Of a stretch of DNA of 64,000 nucleotides, positions 18,799-29,411 are shown one piece after another. A program made the position numbers and the translations under genes. Each line of letters opens with the position of its first letter. The first letter of the stretch is position 1. Origin of the DNA: Paulinella micropora (taxonomy: Eukaryota; Cercozoa; Imbricatea; Euglyphida; Paulinellidae); NCBI GenBank assembly GCA_019918135.1, contig WBZZ01003272.1:12501-76500 (forward strand). Reading direction: 5' to 3'. The notes beneath the pieces are model-generated. The model was not told the DNA's origin. It searched no databases and worked only from the letters and a program-made list of their open reading frames with translations.

Positions 18799-20000
18799 TT
18801 ACACAAGGTACTTCACTGGCAGGCCCCTGGCCAAGAAGAAGGCCTCAGCCTGCGCGTCGCCATTTCGTGCTTGTCTCAACATTTCTGTACGCAACGAATG
18901 TTCTTCACTATTTTTGCCTACGAGCCCGTGCGGCTCATCGAGCGAATACAGAAACACATCATGTCCCAGAACTTCTTCGCCCAGCGTAGTCTCGAGCTCC
19001 ATGTCTCTAGCCAAGTCCGCGTCATCTTCGTTGCCAGCCACTTGCGCAAAGAATTTGTTCTTGGCCACGAGGTACAAAAACAAATGGGAAAGTGGCAGAT
19101 CCGTGGAATTTAGATTTCGACGTGGAAGCCTCGAGCAAACAATCCTCACCACCTCGCTGTACGTTTGAGTGCCATTGACGCTCTTGAAACGAGCCAACGC
19201 CGCAGGATCCGCGGGGCGCAAGATTTCCGCGACAGCCTGTCGAAGCGCTGCGATTGCTTCGTCATTGGCTTGCTGCCAAACTTCAGGGCTCCATATCCTC
19301 TTCTGGTTCCTCTGTGTTGAGGTACTGGTCGCGTACTCCCTTGGCGTACGACGTTAAGGCCCGTGCCAACGTCTCGCCAAACACGCGGGCTTGCTCGTTC
19401 ATCAGCCGAGACCAACGCGGGTCTCCCTTGCAGGTCGAGCCAGGCGGGTAGTCGTTGCTGTCGCTCTCGCTAGCATCCTCCGCCGAGAACACTGGCACCG
19501 CGCCCAACAACAGCTTGCGGCGCTTGGCAGCCTTCTCTTCCTGCAAACTCGTGATGAGTTGCTGCTGCTTCAAGGCCACGTCCGCCAGCGCCAGCCGAGC
19601 AGACTGCTCCCCGAGCCGAGCTGTCTGCTCCTCGAGCCGAGCTGTCTGCTGCTCGATGATCCTCGAGTTGGCCTCGAGCAGCTTATCTTTCATCTCCACC
19701 ATCGTGCCCAGCTGCGCGACCATGGTCTTCAGGGCTACAGTATTTGTCGAGTCGCCAAAGCCAGCCAGGCCTGCGCGCATCAGATCGCGGACGTCTGTGG
19801 GCAGCTCTTGCCTGCGTACTGGCAAGGCTTTCTCGAGTGCCTCGTCGCCCGCCGCCGCTCTTGTTGCGATCCGGGCCATTTCTTCGCGCAGCTTCTTGCA
19901 TCTCGGGTGCTCGAGGTGACTCAAAATTGTCAGCAGGCCCTTGAAGGTCGTGCACTGTGCAGCCTGGCGCTCGCCCTCCTTGACCTCCTGCGCCGGTGCC
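18799..20000 (-). CDS. Coiled-coil protein, paralog 2 (truncated and frameshifted)
   Basis: The frame is open at the island edge (APAQEVKEGERQ) and runs to 19283; the next frame takes over near 19290-19320 and ends at 18799. FKGLLTILSHLEHPRCKKLR matches the LAQLPQGKALRGEMA block of paralog 1. A long coiled coil with repeated EQ-x2-ARL units follows, then an SRLPRRNLNSTDLPLSHL stretch aligning to CLRLPRRTRASTEVCLGHL, and the shared C-terminus FLYSLDEPHGLVGKN / RGLPVKYLV. The N-terminal module present in paralog 1 is missing, cut off by the junction. Confidence 0.5.
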
Positions 20001-20160
20001 AAATCAGAATGACGCTCTTTGACATAACTAACCTCACCGGAAGTTTGTTTTACACCTAATCCGACTATTAGATGCCACTCAAGGCCATAGACTGGACGGG
20101 CGAGCGCAAACAGACAGCAGACTTGAGCAAAAGTGCCGGCAGGCAGTGGTGCGTGGTACT
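20001..20160. repeat. Third 178-bp repeat unit, right flank of the island
   Basis: It begins AAATCAGAATGACGC exactly where the array left off at 9893-9900 and matches units 1 and 2 for about 140 bp before diverging. The rest of the host intron runs to the donor at 20235. Confidence 0.8.
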
Positions 20161-20235
20161 GACAGAAGAAGGCATGCCAATATGCAATCATGAATATCAT
20201 CATAATTATTATCATCAGATAATTACCTACGTTAC

Positions 20236-21667
20236 GTTTCATACTGTCGGAAATGAATCTCACACTTGTTCTTGTTCTGCTTGAGTTGGAGAATCTTCTT
20301 GGGCTTGCGGGCAGCTCCGGTCTTAGCCTCTTCTCGCTTTAACTCAGCGCACCATTTGTCGTAAATGTCATGCCACTTGCACGGTACTGTCTTGGTAATG
20401 CACATGAACGAGACTTTCTGATCGGCCAGAATTTTGTTGAAGGTTTTTCGAGTTCGTGGTTGGTAAAAATGACGGCATTCCCGGCCACACATACCTCCGC
20501 ATGTATACGCTGCCGCATTCGCCGAAACCCACTTCGTCGCCTTCAACTCAACCACAAGGGCCTCTACACTACCGGCACTTAGCACCATTTGCTTGAAGAT
20601 AGTCTTGAAAAGCGTATCTGTGTAGTTATGGTGAAAACTATCTAGGTTACCGTACCAGTAAAGAGTCTCACGACCGGACTTATGGCCCATCGCCTCTAGA
20701 ACTACTTTCTTGGTGATGCTTTTTTCTAAAACTGAAATTCCTTCGCGTTGTTCCTCGGCAGCTCGCTTTTGATTGAAAACATCTACAGGCACAGCCTCGC
20801 CTTTTGCTGCACGCTCCTCTAGCTGCCTTTCTACACGTGCAGCTTTCGCAGCGTAGTTGTTGTTGATAGAAATCTGAAATCGTTCCACTCTTGAGAAGTC
20901 ATGAGTCCCCTCATTCTTCCAACCATTTTCTGCTTGTGCGCTGCTCTAGCTGGCATGCTTTCCAAAACACTCTTGATAGCGTTAGCGGCTGCAGCCTCTG
21001 CCTTGTTGCGGCGCAGAAGTGCGCTGGTTTCAGGAAACATCCTCTCCCCCTCACCTGACATGAGCATTTCCTGCAACGCTTTGTCATCAGGGTAGTCGTC
21101 GGCTACTTTGCGGGCTGTCCGTTGTCTTTCCTGCCATCTTCGGCCTTTTTCTAGTCGCTTTCGATGTCTAGGGCTGAGCTGAGTCTCGTCCAGACGGGCG
21201 CGGCCGCTACCGACACGCGAAACTGAATTTCGTTTGTTGGCTGGCTCGCTTTGATCATCCGAAGAGCTAGTAAACATGCTAGAAGACCGTTTTTTGGATA
21301 GAAAATCATGGTCAGAGGTTTTCTGGCGTTCATCCTGCTTCCCAGCTGCCTGGCCGGAAAGTGAAATCACGTTTAGCGAGGAATTGCCGCTACCGACACG
21401 CGAAACTGAATTTCGTTTGTTGGCTGGCTCGCTTTGAGCATCCGAAGAGCTAGTAAACAAGCTAGAAGACCGTTTCTTGGATAGAAAATCATTATTAGAG
21501 ATTGTCTGGCGTTCCTCCTGCTTCCCAGCTGCCTGGCCGGAAAGTGAAATCACGTTTAGCGAGGAATTGCTGGGCAAAGCAGCAGAAAGCAAGGAGCCGT
21601 CATCATCTTTGCGTATTACCTCACTCTGACGCTCAGGTTGCGTGTATGCTTTGAGAAGCCAAGACAT
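20236..21667 (-). CDS. 5' part of the host gene interrupted by the island
   Basis: The ATG at 21667 begins MSWLLKAYTQPERQ. An imperfect duplication of about 60 residues follows (two copies of SSLNVISLSGQAAGKQ ... PANKRNSVSRVGSG), Ser-rich and basic. A Lys/Arg helical region comes next, then a frame change near 20930-20960 into EGTHDFSRVERFQISINNNY; a small intron ending in CTAG or an indel could explain it. The rest has CGGMCGRECRHF and ends KCEIHFRQYE. A donor GTAACG at 20235 splits the next codon in the same phase as the acceptor at 9502, which gives FRQYETFVQARIDG across the junction. The function is unknown. Confidence 0.55.
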
Positions 21668-22027
21668 ACCTCAAATCTAGCACAAATCAACAGTGCTGTG
21701 TCACATACAAAGCCATTTTGGAATAGCATTGCACTCCGTTGGGAGCGTACACGCAGTGGCACCTTAAAAAAACACGAAAACAACAATTAAGTGACATAAA
21801 TAATAAGTCAAACACTAGTACCTTGCGGTGCCTTGCGCCAGAGGCGCAGGCTTTGCTGTTTACCACTAGATAAGTCTAAAACAACCAAGAATGACAATGA
21901 GAGTCGCACCACGCACGTTAACGATATGGGGAAAATATTTGCATCCACCGGTACAAATAGGCATTTCCCTCACATTTGAAAGTGCTCGCTTGAATCAGTC
22001 GGTTGTCGTCCGTAGGATCGCAACGTT
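21668..22027. promoter_or_regulatory. Shared upstream region of two divergent host genes
   Basis: 360 bp separate the start of the minus-strand gene (21667) from the start of gene A (22028). It probably holds both promoters. No clear box is identified. Confidence 0.4.
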
Positions 22028-22944
22028 ATGGAAGCTTCAAGTAGCAAAAATAAAATTCGAGTTGCCTCCATCCAAAAGATTCGAGTGGACAAGTCTGATG
22101 GAGTTGTCAAGGGCTTTCTGCTGGTTAACAGCAGTGACGAGTGGCAACCGTTTGCGAGCCTGGATATTCCTCCTGATGTGTCGCGGTGCTATTGGAATCT
22201 GCCACATAATGAGGATACGTGGTCATTCTTGAGTGACAACTTCGTCTACAAGTACGTAGAAAGGGCCAATGTCGGGAAAAATCAGAGATTCGAAAGAAAG
22301 GAGGAAGGCCTCTTTAATGCGAGCAAGGAGGCAAGTCAAGAGCAGGGTAGTAGGAAGAGTGGCAGAAAAGGCCTGCTCCATCTGCAGTGGTAGCTTGCTT
22401 GCTTGCTTGCTTGAATGCTTGCTTGCCTGCTTGCTTGCTTGTGTGCTTGCTTGCTTGCTGGCTCTCTTGCTTGCTCTTGCTTGCTTGCTTGCTTGCTCTC
22501 TTGCTTGTGTTGCTTGCTTGCTTGCTTGTGTTGCTTGTGTTGCTTGCGTGCTTGCTTGTCTTGCTTGTCTTGCTAGTCTTGCTTGTCTTGCTTGCTTGCT
22601 TGCTTGCTTGTCTTGCTTGCTCTCTTGCTTGCTCTCTTGCTTGCTCTCTTGCTTGCTCTTGCTTGCTCTAGCTTGCTTGCTTGCTTGCTTGGTTGTGTTG
22701 CTTGTGTTGCTTGTGTTGCTTGTGTTGCTTGTGTTGCTTGTGTTGCTTGCTTGCTTGCTTGCTTGTGTTGCTTGCTTGCTTGCTTGCTTGCTTGAATGCT
22801 TGCTTGCTTGCTTGCTTGCTCTCTTGCTTGCTTGTGTTGCTTGTGTTGCTTGCTTGCTTGTCTTGCTTGTCTTGCTTGTCTTGCTTGTCTTGCTTGCTTG
22901 CTTGCTTGCTTGCTTGTCTTGCTTGTCTTGCTTGTCTTGCTTGT

Positions 22945-22997
<53 letters not shown>

Positions 22998-25900
22998 GTT
23001 GCTTGCTTGCTTGCTTGCTTGTGTTGCTTGTGTTGCTTGTGTTGCTTGCTTTCTTGCTTTCTTGTTTGCTTGCTTGTTTGTTTGCTTGCTTGCTTGCTTG
23101 CTTGTGTTGCTTGTGTTGCTTGCTTGCTTGCTTGTCTTGCTTGTCTTGCTTGCTTGCTTGCTTGATTGCTTGCTTGCTTGCTTGCTTGCTTGTTTGCTTG
23201 CTTGCTTGATTGCTTGCTTACATTTGTTCTGTTTGTTTCAGGCTGCCAAGAAGGCAACTAAGATTGCCGCTGCCCCTTCCGCTGCTGCCCCTTCTCAAGA
23301 GGTAGTCTGATTATTCACTTGTATTGATCTAGTATTACATTTGCTCTGTTTTTTTGAGGCTAATCACCCGGATGCCAAAGCACATAATAAGAAGAGGAAA
23401 CCAAATGTTGCTCATTCCGCTGCTACCCCTTCTCAAGAGGTAATCTGATTATTTACTTGCATTGATCTAGTATTACATTTGCTCTGTTTGTGTGAGGCCA
23501 ATCAGCCGGCTGCCAAGGCACCTAATAAGAAGAGTGAAACTGTCAAGCCAGCTAACAAGAAGAAACTAACTGCTGGAGGCCGCTTGCTTGCTGCGTCTCA
23601 AGCTAAGCTTCAGTCTTCGCAATCTTCCGCTGCTGCCTCTGCTGCAACGGTATAGTATGAGTCACTTGCATTGCTCAAGTAATACATTTGCTCTGTTTGT
23701 TTGAGGCCGCTGGAGCGCTAGCAAGCGGCACGCAAGAGGGGTCAAGTAGTCTGCTTGCTTACATACAATGAATATATTTTGTTTTTGTGCCTAGTAGCGA
23801 ATATGCTGCATCACTTCACGTGCAGCAGCGGAGATCGCCCACGCAACAGAGCAGGCAAGTGCAACAACAGCTGGCATCGCTCGCCAGACTTTGCGAGCAT
23901 ACTAGGAACAGCGTACAAGGCATGGTACCGGCTAATGGTGCAGACATTCAGCCAGAGAAGGCAGGCGCCGGCGATGGTGCAGCCAAGCAGCCAGCTGTAG
24001 AGAAGGACGGCGCCGGCGATGGTGCAGCGAAGCAGCCAGCTGTAGAGAAGGACGGCGCCGGCGATGGTGCATGCGCAGCCAAGCAGCCAGCTGTAGAGAA
24101 GGACGGCGCCGGCGTTGGTGCAGCCAAGCAGCCAGCTGTAGAGAAGGACGGCGCCAGCGATGGTGCAGCCAAGCAGCCAGCTGTAGAGAAGGACGGCGCC
24201 GGCGATGGTGCAGCCAAGCAGCCAGCTGTAGAGAAGGACGGCACTGGCGATGGTGCAGCCAAGCAGCCAGCTGCAGAGAAGAACGACGATCAGCTTCTCT
24301 CGGTTTTCTTTGCGACTGTCAGCCTTTCAGGGAAAGACACGAAGTGGCCGTCGATTCTAGTGCCACCTTACGATTGCCTTACGTATAAGTTTCCAAAGGA
24401 CGCAACTAAAGAAACAAAAGCGCTCATGCAGCAAGGGTACCTGATTTTTCTTAAAGCTGCCCGTAAATTGCTTGATTGTTTTGTTCAGGATGTTGATTGT
24501 GTACCTGCCAACAGTCGATGCAGAGACCCTCTCTTATTTTGCTTTGGTCGACTCGATGTTTTGGCCTGATGCCAACACGATGTTTGAGGTAAGCACGCAA
24601 ATGAATGAGGGTGATGTTTGCTGGCCTGCTTGATTGTATATGTTTTAGGTCGGTTCGTGGGTGAGCTTATACGGCAGCAACGACGAAAATATCATCATTA
24701 TCGGGTAGGCATCATAATTTCTCGCAAGTTTGGCTGCAGAAATATAATATCATATTTAGTCCCGGCGTCTTGGTGCGTCCAGCGCCCGGCAACATCAACA
24801 AGTTCGAGATCACAGGCGCTTCACTTCTAATCGCCAGGGAAGTGGATGGTAAAGGCAGGGAAGTGAATGGGAGTGTCAAGCGTCGCTTTAAGCTGCAGTT
24901 TGCTGCCTTTCTGTTTGTCAACAAGGTGGAGACAGAGAAGCTCAGGGAAGACATGGTAACGGGGGCAAAGCAGTGCATAATGCAGCAGTACATTGCTCCT
25001 TTGGTGTTGGGTCACCGGCCCCGGCTGCCCAAGTATCCCTATTGGGAGAAAAACCATGACATTCCGTGTATTAAGCAATATGTCATCGCGGACGAGCGCG
25101 GCAATTCCTCGGTGTCAACGCATTCCCTTGGCTCCGTCGGGCGTGATGATGATACCTCGGAGTGCATGAGGTAATAACTAATACCTTACTTTTATTTGGA
25201 ACCTCATTAATGATTCATTGTTGTATAGTTTGAACGGCAGCCACCGGTTAGACTTTGACTCCGATGCCGCTTATGAGCATTATGATTGGCGGTCAGCTTG
25301 ATATCATTTAATTTTGCCATGCGCAATTAGTTCCACGTGCACGTACATGCCATGGGTTATGGATTGTCTTGCAAGGCGTATCAAAGCGGATGAAGATGGG
25401 CTCGACGCGGACGACTTGTACACTCCTGAAGCCACTGCTGAGGCGGACGAGACTACTAGTTCCGAAAATAGTGAGTCAGAAGAAGAGGAGGCGGACGAGA
25501 GACCTGATACTTCTGGTACTAGTACTTGTACCCCAGTGAAGCCTGAGCACCAACCTACAAGGTTCTTCATTTATTTTACAAACGTGCTTGCAGTCATATG
25601 TATGTTTGCAGCATGCTGCTTACCCCATCATCGTCCGACGCGGCCTCTGCTGCTCGAAAGGCTGGAGCGGCTCCCACCTGCCAAAAAAAAAATGGAAGCA
25701 GCCGATGCAAGGTCCCTCATTCATTGTAGTCTCTTTTTGTGCTTGCAGTCATACGTTCCTGTTTGCTGCAGCAGGAACACGCCGCCAGCACCAACCGACC
25801 CGGCGGCCGATGCTGCTAGTAAGGCTGGCGCAGCGACTCCCACCGGCCAAAAGACAAAATTGGCAGCCGCTGACGCAAGGTCCCTCATTGATTATAGTAT

Positions 25901-27900
25901 CTTTTTGTGCTTGCAGTCATACGTTCCTGTTTGCTGCAGCAGGAACACGCCGCCAGCAACGACCGACACGGCGGCCGTTGCCGCTAGCATCCTTCTCAAC
26001 TTTTCTCGTAAGACTGATGCCGCTACTGGTGCAGCGACTCCCACTGGCCAAAAAAAACGAAAGCCGCTGATGCAAGGTCCCTCATGTATTCTCTTTTTGT
26101 GCTTGCGCATGCAGTCATACGTTCCTGTTTGCTGCAGCAAGACGTCGCTACCGTCAGTGACATCGGGCCGTGTTACTCCCAGAAGGGTAAGTACGCTATC
26201 GAAATTTTCTATTTCAATTCTCGATCGCACTTCCGGTTGCGACGAGAACGATATCAGCGGAATGGAAACACCTACAATTTGGATCAAGCCGGAAAACACA
26301 GGGAAACTGGGCGATGTGGCAGTACGCGAAGGTAACTACTTCGATGGGCGCCAAGCTCCACTTCTACAATTTTGGGGCAAGTGTGTGGACAAGGAGGAAG
26401 ATCCCGAAACTTTCAAGACAGTGCTCAGTAATCCTGGCAGCAATTGCATGCAAATTCGCAACAAGCTCTGGTACGTGACGAGCGAGATGCGATCGCAGCT
26501 CATTGCCGGCAAAAAGTCAGCCAACAACGCCGGGGGTCTGTTGAACCACGCGCCTGCCGGCTTTGACAACGTCACGTTTGTTGTCCGCAAGGGATTCGAT
26601 TACCCAATGCCCAGGCGCTCACTAACATCGAGGTGGGGGCTATACCGTATTTAAACTTCGGGGTCCTGTATTGGACCAAGCATCCGAAGGCTAAAATTCC
26701 TCAAATATTACCTGCAGGCTTCGGCAAGGTACTAATATTGTTATGTCTGTGTCTATATATGTGTTTAATGTTGCTTGTACAGGATGGCAAGCTCAAGTGG
26801 TTTGATGTACCTAAGGCCAGCAAAGGGGTCAGTCACTATGCTTGAGTGAATAGTAGAATTCGCTTTGCTGTGTTAGGTAGATGTGCCCGTGAAGGAAACC
26901 AAGAACCCACCAAAAAGTAACACTGACGGCCATTGTGATAAGCGGGCCAAGGGGGGGAACGTAAATCACAATAAGTTAAAGTGCTGTTGTTTTGCCTGCA
27001 AAGCTTTTCGCCGTGCAAACGACATTCCTGATCCAGCATCTCGCAAGGAAATGGCAGCAGCTGGCAAGTCTCGTTCCTCGCGCCGCGGCCGGGCAAAGTT
27101 GTCTCCTTGCAGATCTCGCAGTCCGTCGCCTGTCAAGGACACTGAGGGTGCAAGCCTGGAGGAGGAGGAGGAGGAGGACGAAAGCCTGACTGACACTCAT
27201 ACTGAGGGTGCAAGCGCTAGCACGTCGGTCACAGGGGATAAGACTCCGCGAGGAGGTCGTAAGCAGTCTACGCGAGGTGGACTAAAGCCGCCTAAGGTAG
27301 TTCAGCCAAGCAAACAGCCAGAGCCAGAGCGCAAGCAACAAGAGCGCAAGTGCGGCCCAGGCTGCCGGTGCCCTCTTTGTGACCCGCATGGTGAAGGTTG
27401 AGAATGCGGGAGGTCAACTTGTCAGCCTGAGCTCAATCGCGAGGAGTCTGAGGACGTTGGTCCTATTATTAAGACGTCTACGCGAGGTGGTCCTAGGCAG
27501 CCTAAGGTAGTTGAGCCAAGCCCAGAGCCAGAGTGCACTGTTTGTGACCCGCATGGTGAAACTTGCGAATGCGGGAGGTCAACTTGTCAGCCGCCCAATA
27601 AGCAAGCCACCTGTCAAGCAAGCAACCAATTAAGCAACACGCAAGCCACCAATCCATCGCAAGCAAGCAATCAATCAAGCAATGAAGCCAGACATCGGGT
27701 TAGGAACGGAGAAGAAACTGACGAGTTGGAACTTGCGTTGAGTGGCAATGGTGGCAACCAGTCTGCATTGCTAAATGCACTGCGTGGGCGGAACACGAGT
27801 GGGAGCGGCAGAGGCAACTTTTCGCCTTTTGCAGCGTATCTGGCGTATCAAACTTCACAAAATACAAACGCTTTCTACACGTTTTTAGCTTCGGTGTAAT
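22028..27900 (+). CDS. Gene A: multi-exon protein of unknown function
   Basis: The start is the ATG at 22028 (MEASSSKNKIRVASIQ). After a long TTGC intron come three Lys/Ala-rich exons (23243-23302 and two that follow), an exon with a 15-residue repeat, and a core (QLLSVFFATVSLSGKD ... SPGVLVRPAPGNINKF) assembled from six or so exons through introns of about 35-60 nt. An acidic Ser/Glu-rich segment follows at about 25400, then repeated Ala/Thr-rich exons, then LQFWGKCVDKEEDPETF and ALTNIEVGAIPYLNF (with a frame change at about 26590). The C-terminal part holds KLKCCCFACKAF, Arg/Ser and Glu tracts, C-x2-C-rich repeats and the ending FAAYLAYQTSQNTNAF. It is probably nuclear. Exact boundaries near 22390 and 23750 are uncertain. 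Confidence 0.5.
22394..23220. repeat. TTGC tetranucleotide array filling an intron of gene A
   Basis: About 830 bp of (GCTT)n with GTGTT and GTCTT variants. It starts next to a GTAGCT that could be a donor and ends just before a TTTGTTTCAG acceptor at 23242. The long Leu/Ala/Cys and Ala/Ser/Lys ORFs here are repeat shadows. Confidence 0.85.
23243..23720 (+). repeat. Tandemly duplicated exon-intron units in gene A, set 1
   Basis: Three or four units each pair a phase-0 exon (AAKKATKIAAAPSAAAPSQE, ANHPDAKAHNKKRKP..., ANQPAAKAPNKKSE...) with an intron of about 57 nt. The introns are nearly identical to each other: each begins GTAGTCTGATT/GTAATCTGATT and ends in a 'tttgctctgtttg' tract plus TGAG. 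Exon and intron were duplicated together. Confidence 0.7.
23947..24290 (+). repeat. 15-residue coding repeat (AVEKDGAGDGAAKQP), seven units
   Basis: 45-48-bp units code for an Asp/Gly/Ala/Lys-rich repeat inside gene A. One unit has an extra CA pair of codons (GACAAKQ). It is probably a disordered linker. Confidence 0.85.
25600..26160 (+). repeat. Tandemly duplicated exon-intron units in gene A, set 2
   Basis: Three to four units of about 150-200 bp. Each has 'ggtccctcatt' as the donor side, 'tttttgtgcttgcag' and 'gtttgctgcag' as possible acceptors, and an Ala/Thr/Pro/Lys-rich exon (TPPAPTDPAADAASKAG). The intron sequence is conserved between units. Confidence 0.65.
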
Positions 27901-28264
27901 GCGGTCATCGCGGTCAGTGTTGGTACATCGCGGTCAGTGTTGGTGGTAGTTCATGTGTGTCCATTAAAAAAATTTCAACTGAAAGAATAGGGCTGACACG
28001 TGCAATGTGTTTGACGTTTTGTTTATGAACTTGTACGTATCAGTTTCCTTCTTCAACAGACAGCATGTTCTTGCATGCAGAACACCTGTCCGTAAGACTG
28101 TCAGCAAAATTACCGGATCAATAAGTAATTTTTTGAAATCATTAAACATCTATTCATATCTTTATAAAAAAAATTTAGCTGTAAAACTAATTAATACGCT
28201 TGGAAATTAATAAAATTAATTGAAAAAAGTGTTTCTGTAATTCTATCGCAATGCCAGGCAAAGT
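27901..28264. other. 3' flank of gene A, no further gene
   Basis: It contains a short direct repeat (catcgcggtcagtgttggt, twice at about 27906 and 27930) and AT-rich sequence. Nothing coding. Confidence 0.5.
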
Positions 28265-28363
28265 CTCATGGTCTTAAGACCATGAGACCTTTGGATCCTT
28301 ATTATTTACCACTTCGTCATACACACACACTTTCACACTTTCACTCTTTACCTATCACACTTT

Positions 28364-28408
<45 letters not shown>

Positions 28409-28769
28409 GCTCTCTCTATTTCAACCTTGTTGCACATACGCTCCCCCACATGAATCTAGCTAGTTTACTAATCGCAAAAAATATTTGTGAATCGCAAAAA
28501 ATGTTTGTGATTCCCAACAGAATTTGCGAATCGCAAACTGTTTTTGTGATTCACATTTTATTTTGCGAATTACGAAATTGTTTGTGATTCACAAATTTTG
28601 TTGTGAATCATAAACAATTTTGCGATTCACATTTTATTCTGCGAATTACATAATTGTTTGTGATTCGTAAATTTTGTTTTGAATCGCAAACAGTTTTGCG
28701 ATTCACAATTGTTGGGGCCCACACTACTACTACTACCACTAGTACTGCTACCACTATTACCACTATATA

Positions 28770-28828
<59 letters not shown>

Positions 28829-28900
28829 GAAGCTTTTGATGAGCGTTGTTCAGTACTCACCTAATCCTCGGTTATGGTGTACCTCACCTGGGGCCTCTGA
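28265..28900. repeat. Dispersed composite repeat, copy 2, with CT and ACT microsatellites
   Basis: It opens with a GTCTCATGGTCTTAAGACCAT hairpin and GGATCC, the reverse of the block at 7150-7200. CA/CT tracts, word repeats and an (ACT)n array (28727-28828) follow, and it closes with 'cctaatcctcggttatggtg' as at 7020. Confidence 0.65.
28470..28712. repeat. Palindromic word satellite TTTGCGATTCGCAAA, block 1
   Basis: Variants of TTGCGATTCGCAA / TTGTGAATCACAA recur every 15-35 bp. Each word is itself a near-perfect palindrome, and neighbouring words can pair. A second block lies at 29235-29385. Confidence 0.7.
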
Positions 28901-29234
28901 GTGTATCTCTCTCTCTCTCTAGTCTCTCTTTCCCTGCACTCATGCTAGTCATGCTGGGTGTTGGCTTTTCACACCCGTCTGGATAGTGAAGGAAAGACAA
29001 ACTCAGATTTCAGCTTCGATATGCATGTCTGCCTCCCTGCCTCGTTATACACATACCTACGCATACGTACACATTACATAAATATATACATACATACATA
29101 CATATATACATACGTACATAACATCATTCATAATATTATTATACAGGCTGAGTTTACTCACTCGCTCGCTTGGTCACTCACTAGTTCACTCTCTCGCTCG
29201 CTCGCTCACTCACTCGCACCCTCACATGAACCTA

Positions 29235-29385
29235 GTCTGCGAATCGCAAAACCGTTTGCGATTCACAAATTTTGTTACGAATCACAAACAGCTTTATGAT
29301 TCACATTTTATTTTACGAATTACGTAATTGTTTGCGATTCGCAAATTGTGTTGCGAATCGCAAATTGTTTTGATTCACAATTTTT
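29235..29385. repeat. Palindromic word satellite, block 2
   Basis: The same word family as block 1 (GCGAATCGCAAAACCGTTTG and relatives), next to a run of 'cactcgctcg' repeats. Confidence 0.7.
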
Positions 29386-29411
29386 ACAGCTACTTGTGCT
29401 TGCCTATATAG

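Larger units (their letters stand above)
9901..20000. mobile_element. Compact foreign-looking island inserted in a host intron
   Basis: 10,100 bp lie between two copies of AAATCAGA (9893-9900 and 20001-20008). Removing the island restores the 178-bp repeat array in perfect register, so the 8 bp behave as a target-site duplication. Inside are about nine intron-less genes on both strands, separated by short spacers rich in long G or C runs, and much of the coding DNA is GC-rich. Reading frames are open right up to both edges, so the outermost genes are N-terminally truncated. I see no terminal inverted repeats, integrase or transposase. Capture of a fragment of a larger genome, perhaps viral, fits best. 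Confidence 0.65.

Noticed and set aside
9901-20000. A Maverick/Polinton or intact virus
   Set aside because: No integrase, DNA polymerase B, major capsid, packaging ATPase or inverted ends were seen. The evidence supports only a fragment with a virus-like accessory repertoire.
22269-23310. Long Leu/Ala/Cys-rich and Ala/Ser/Lys-rich ORFs
   Set aside because: They are translations of the TTGC tetranucleotide array on each strand, inside an intron.
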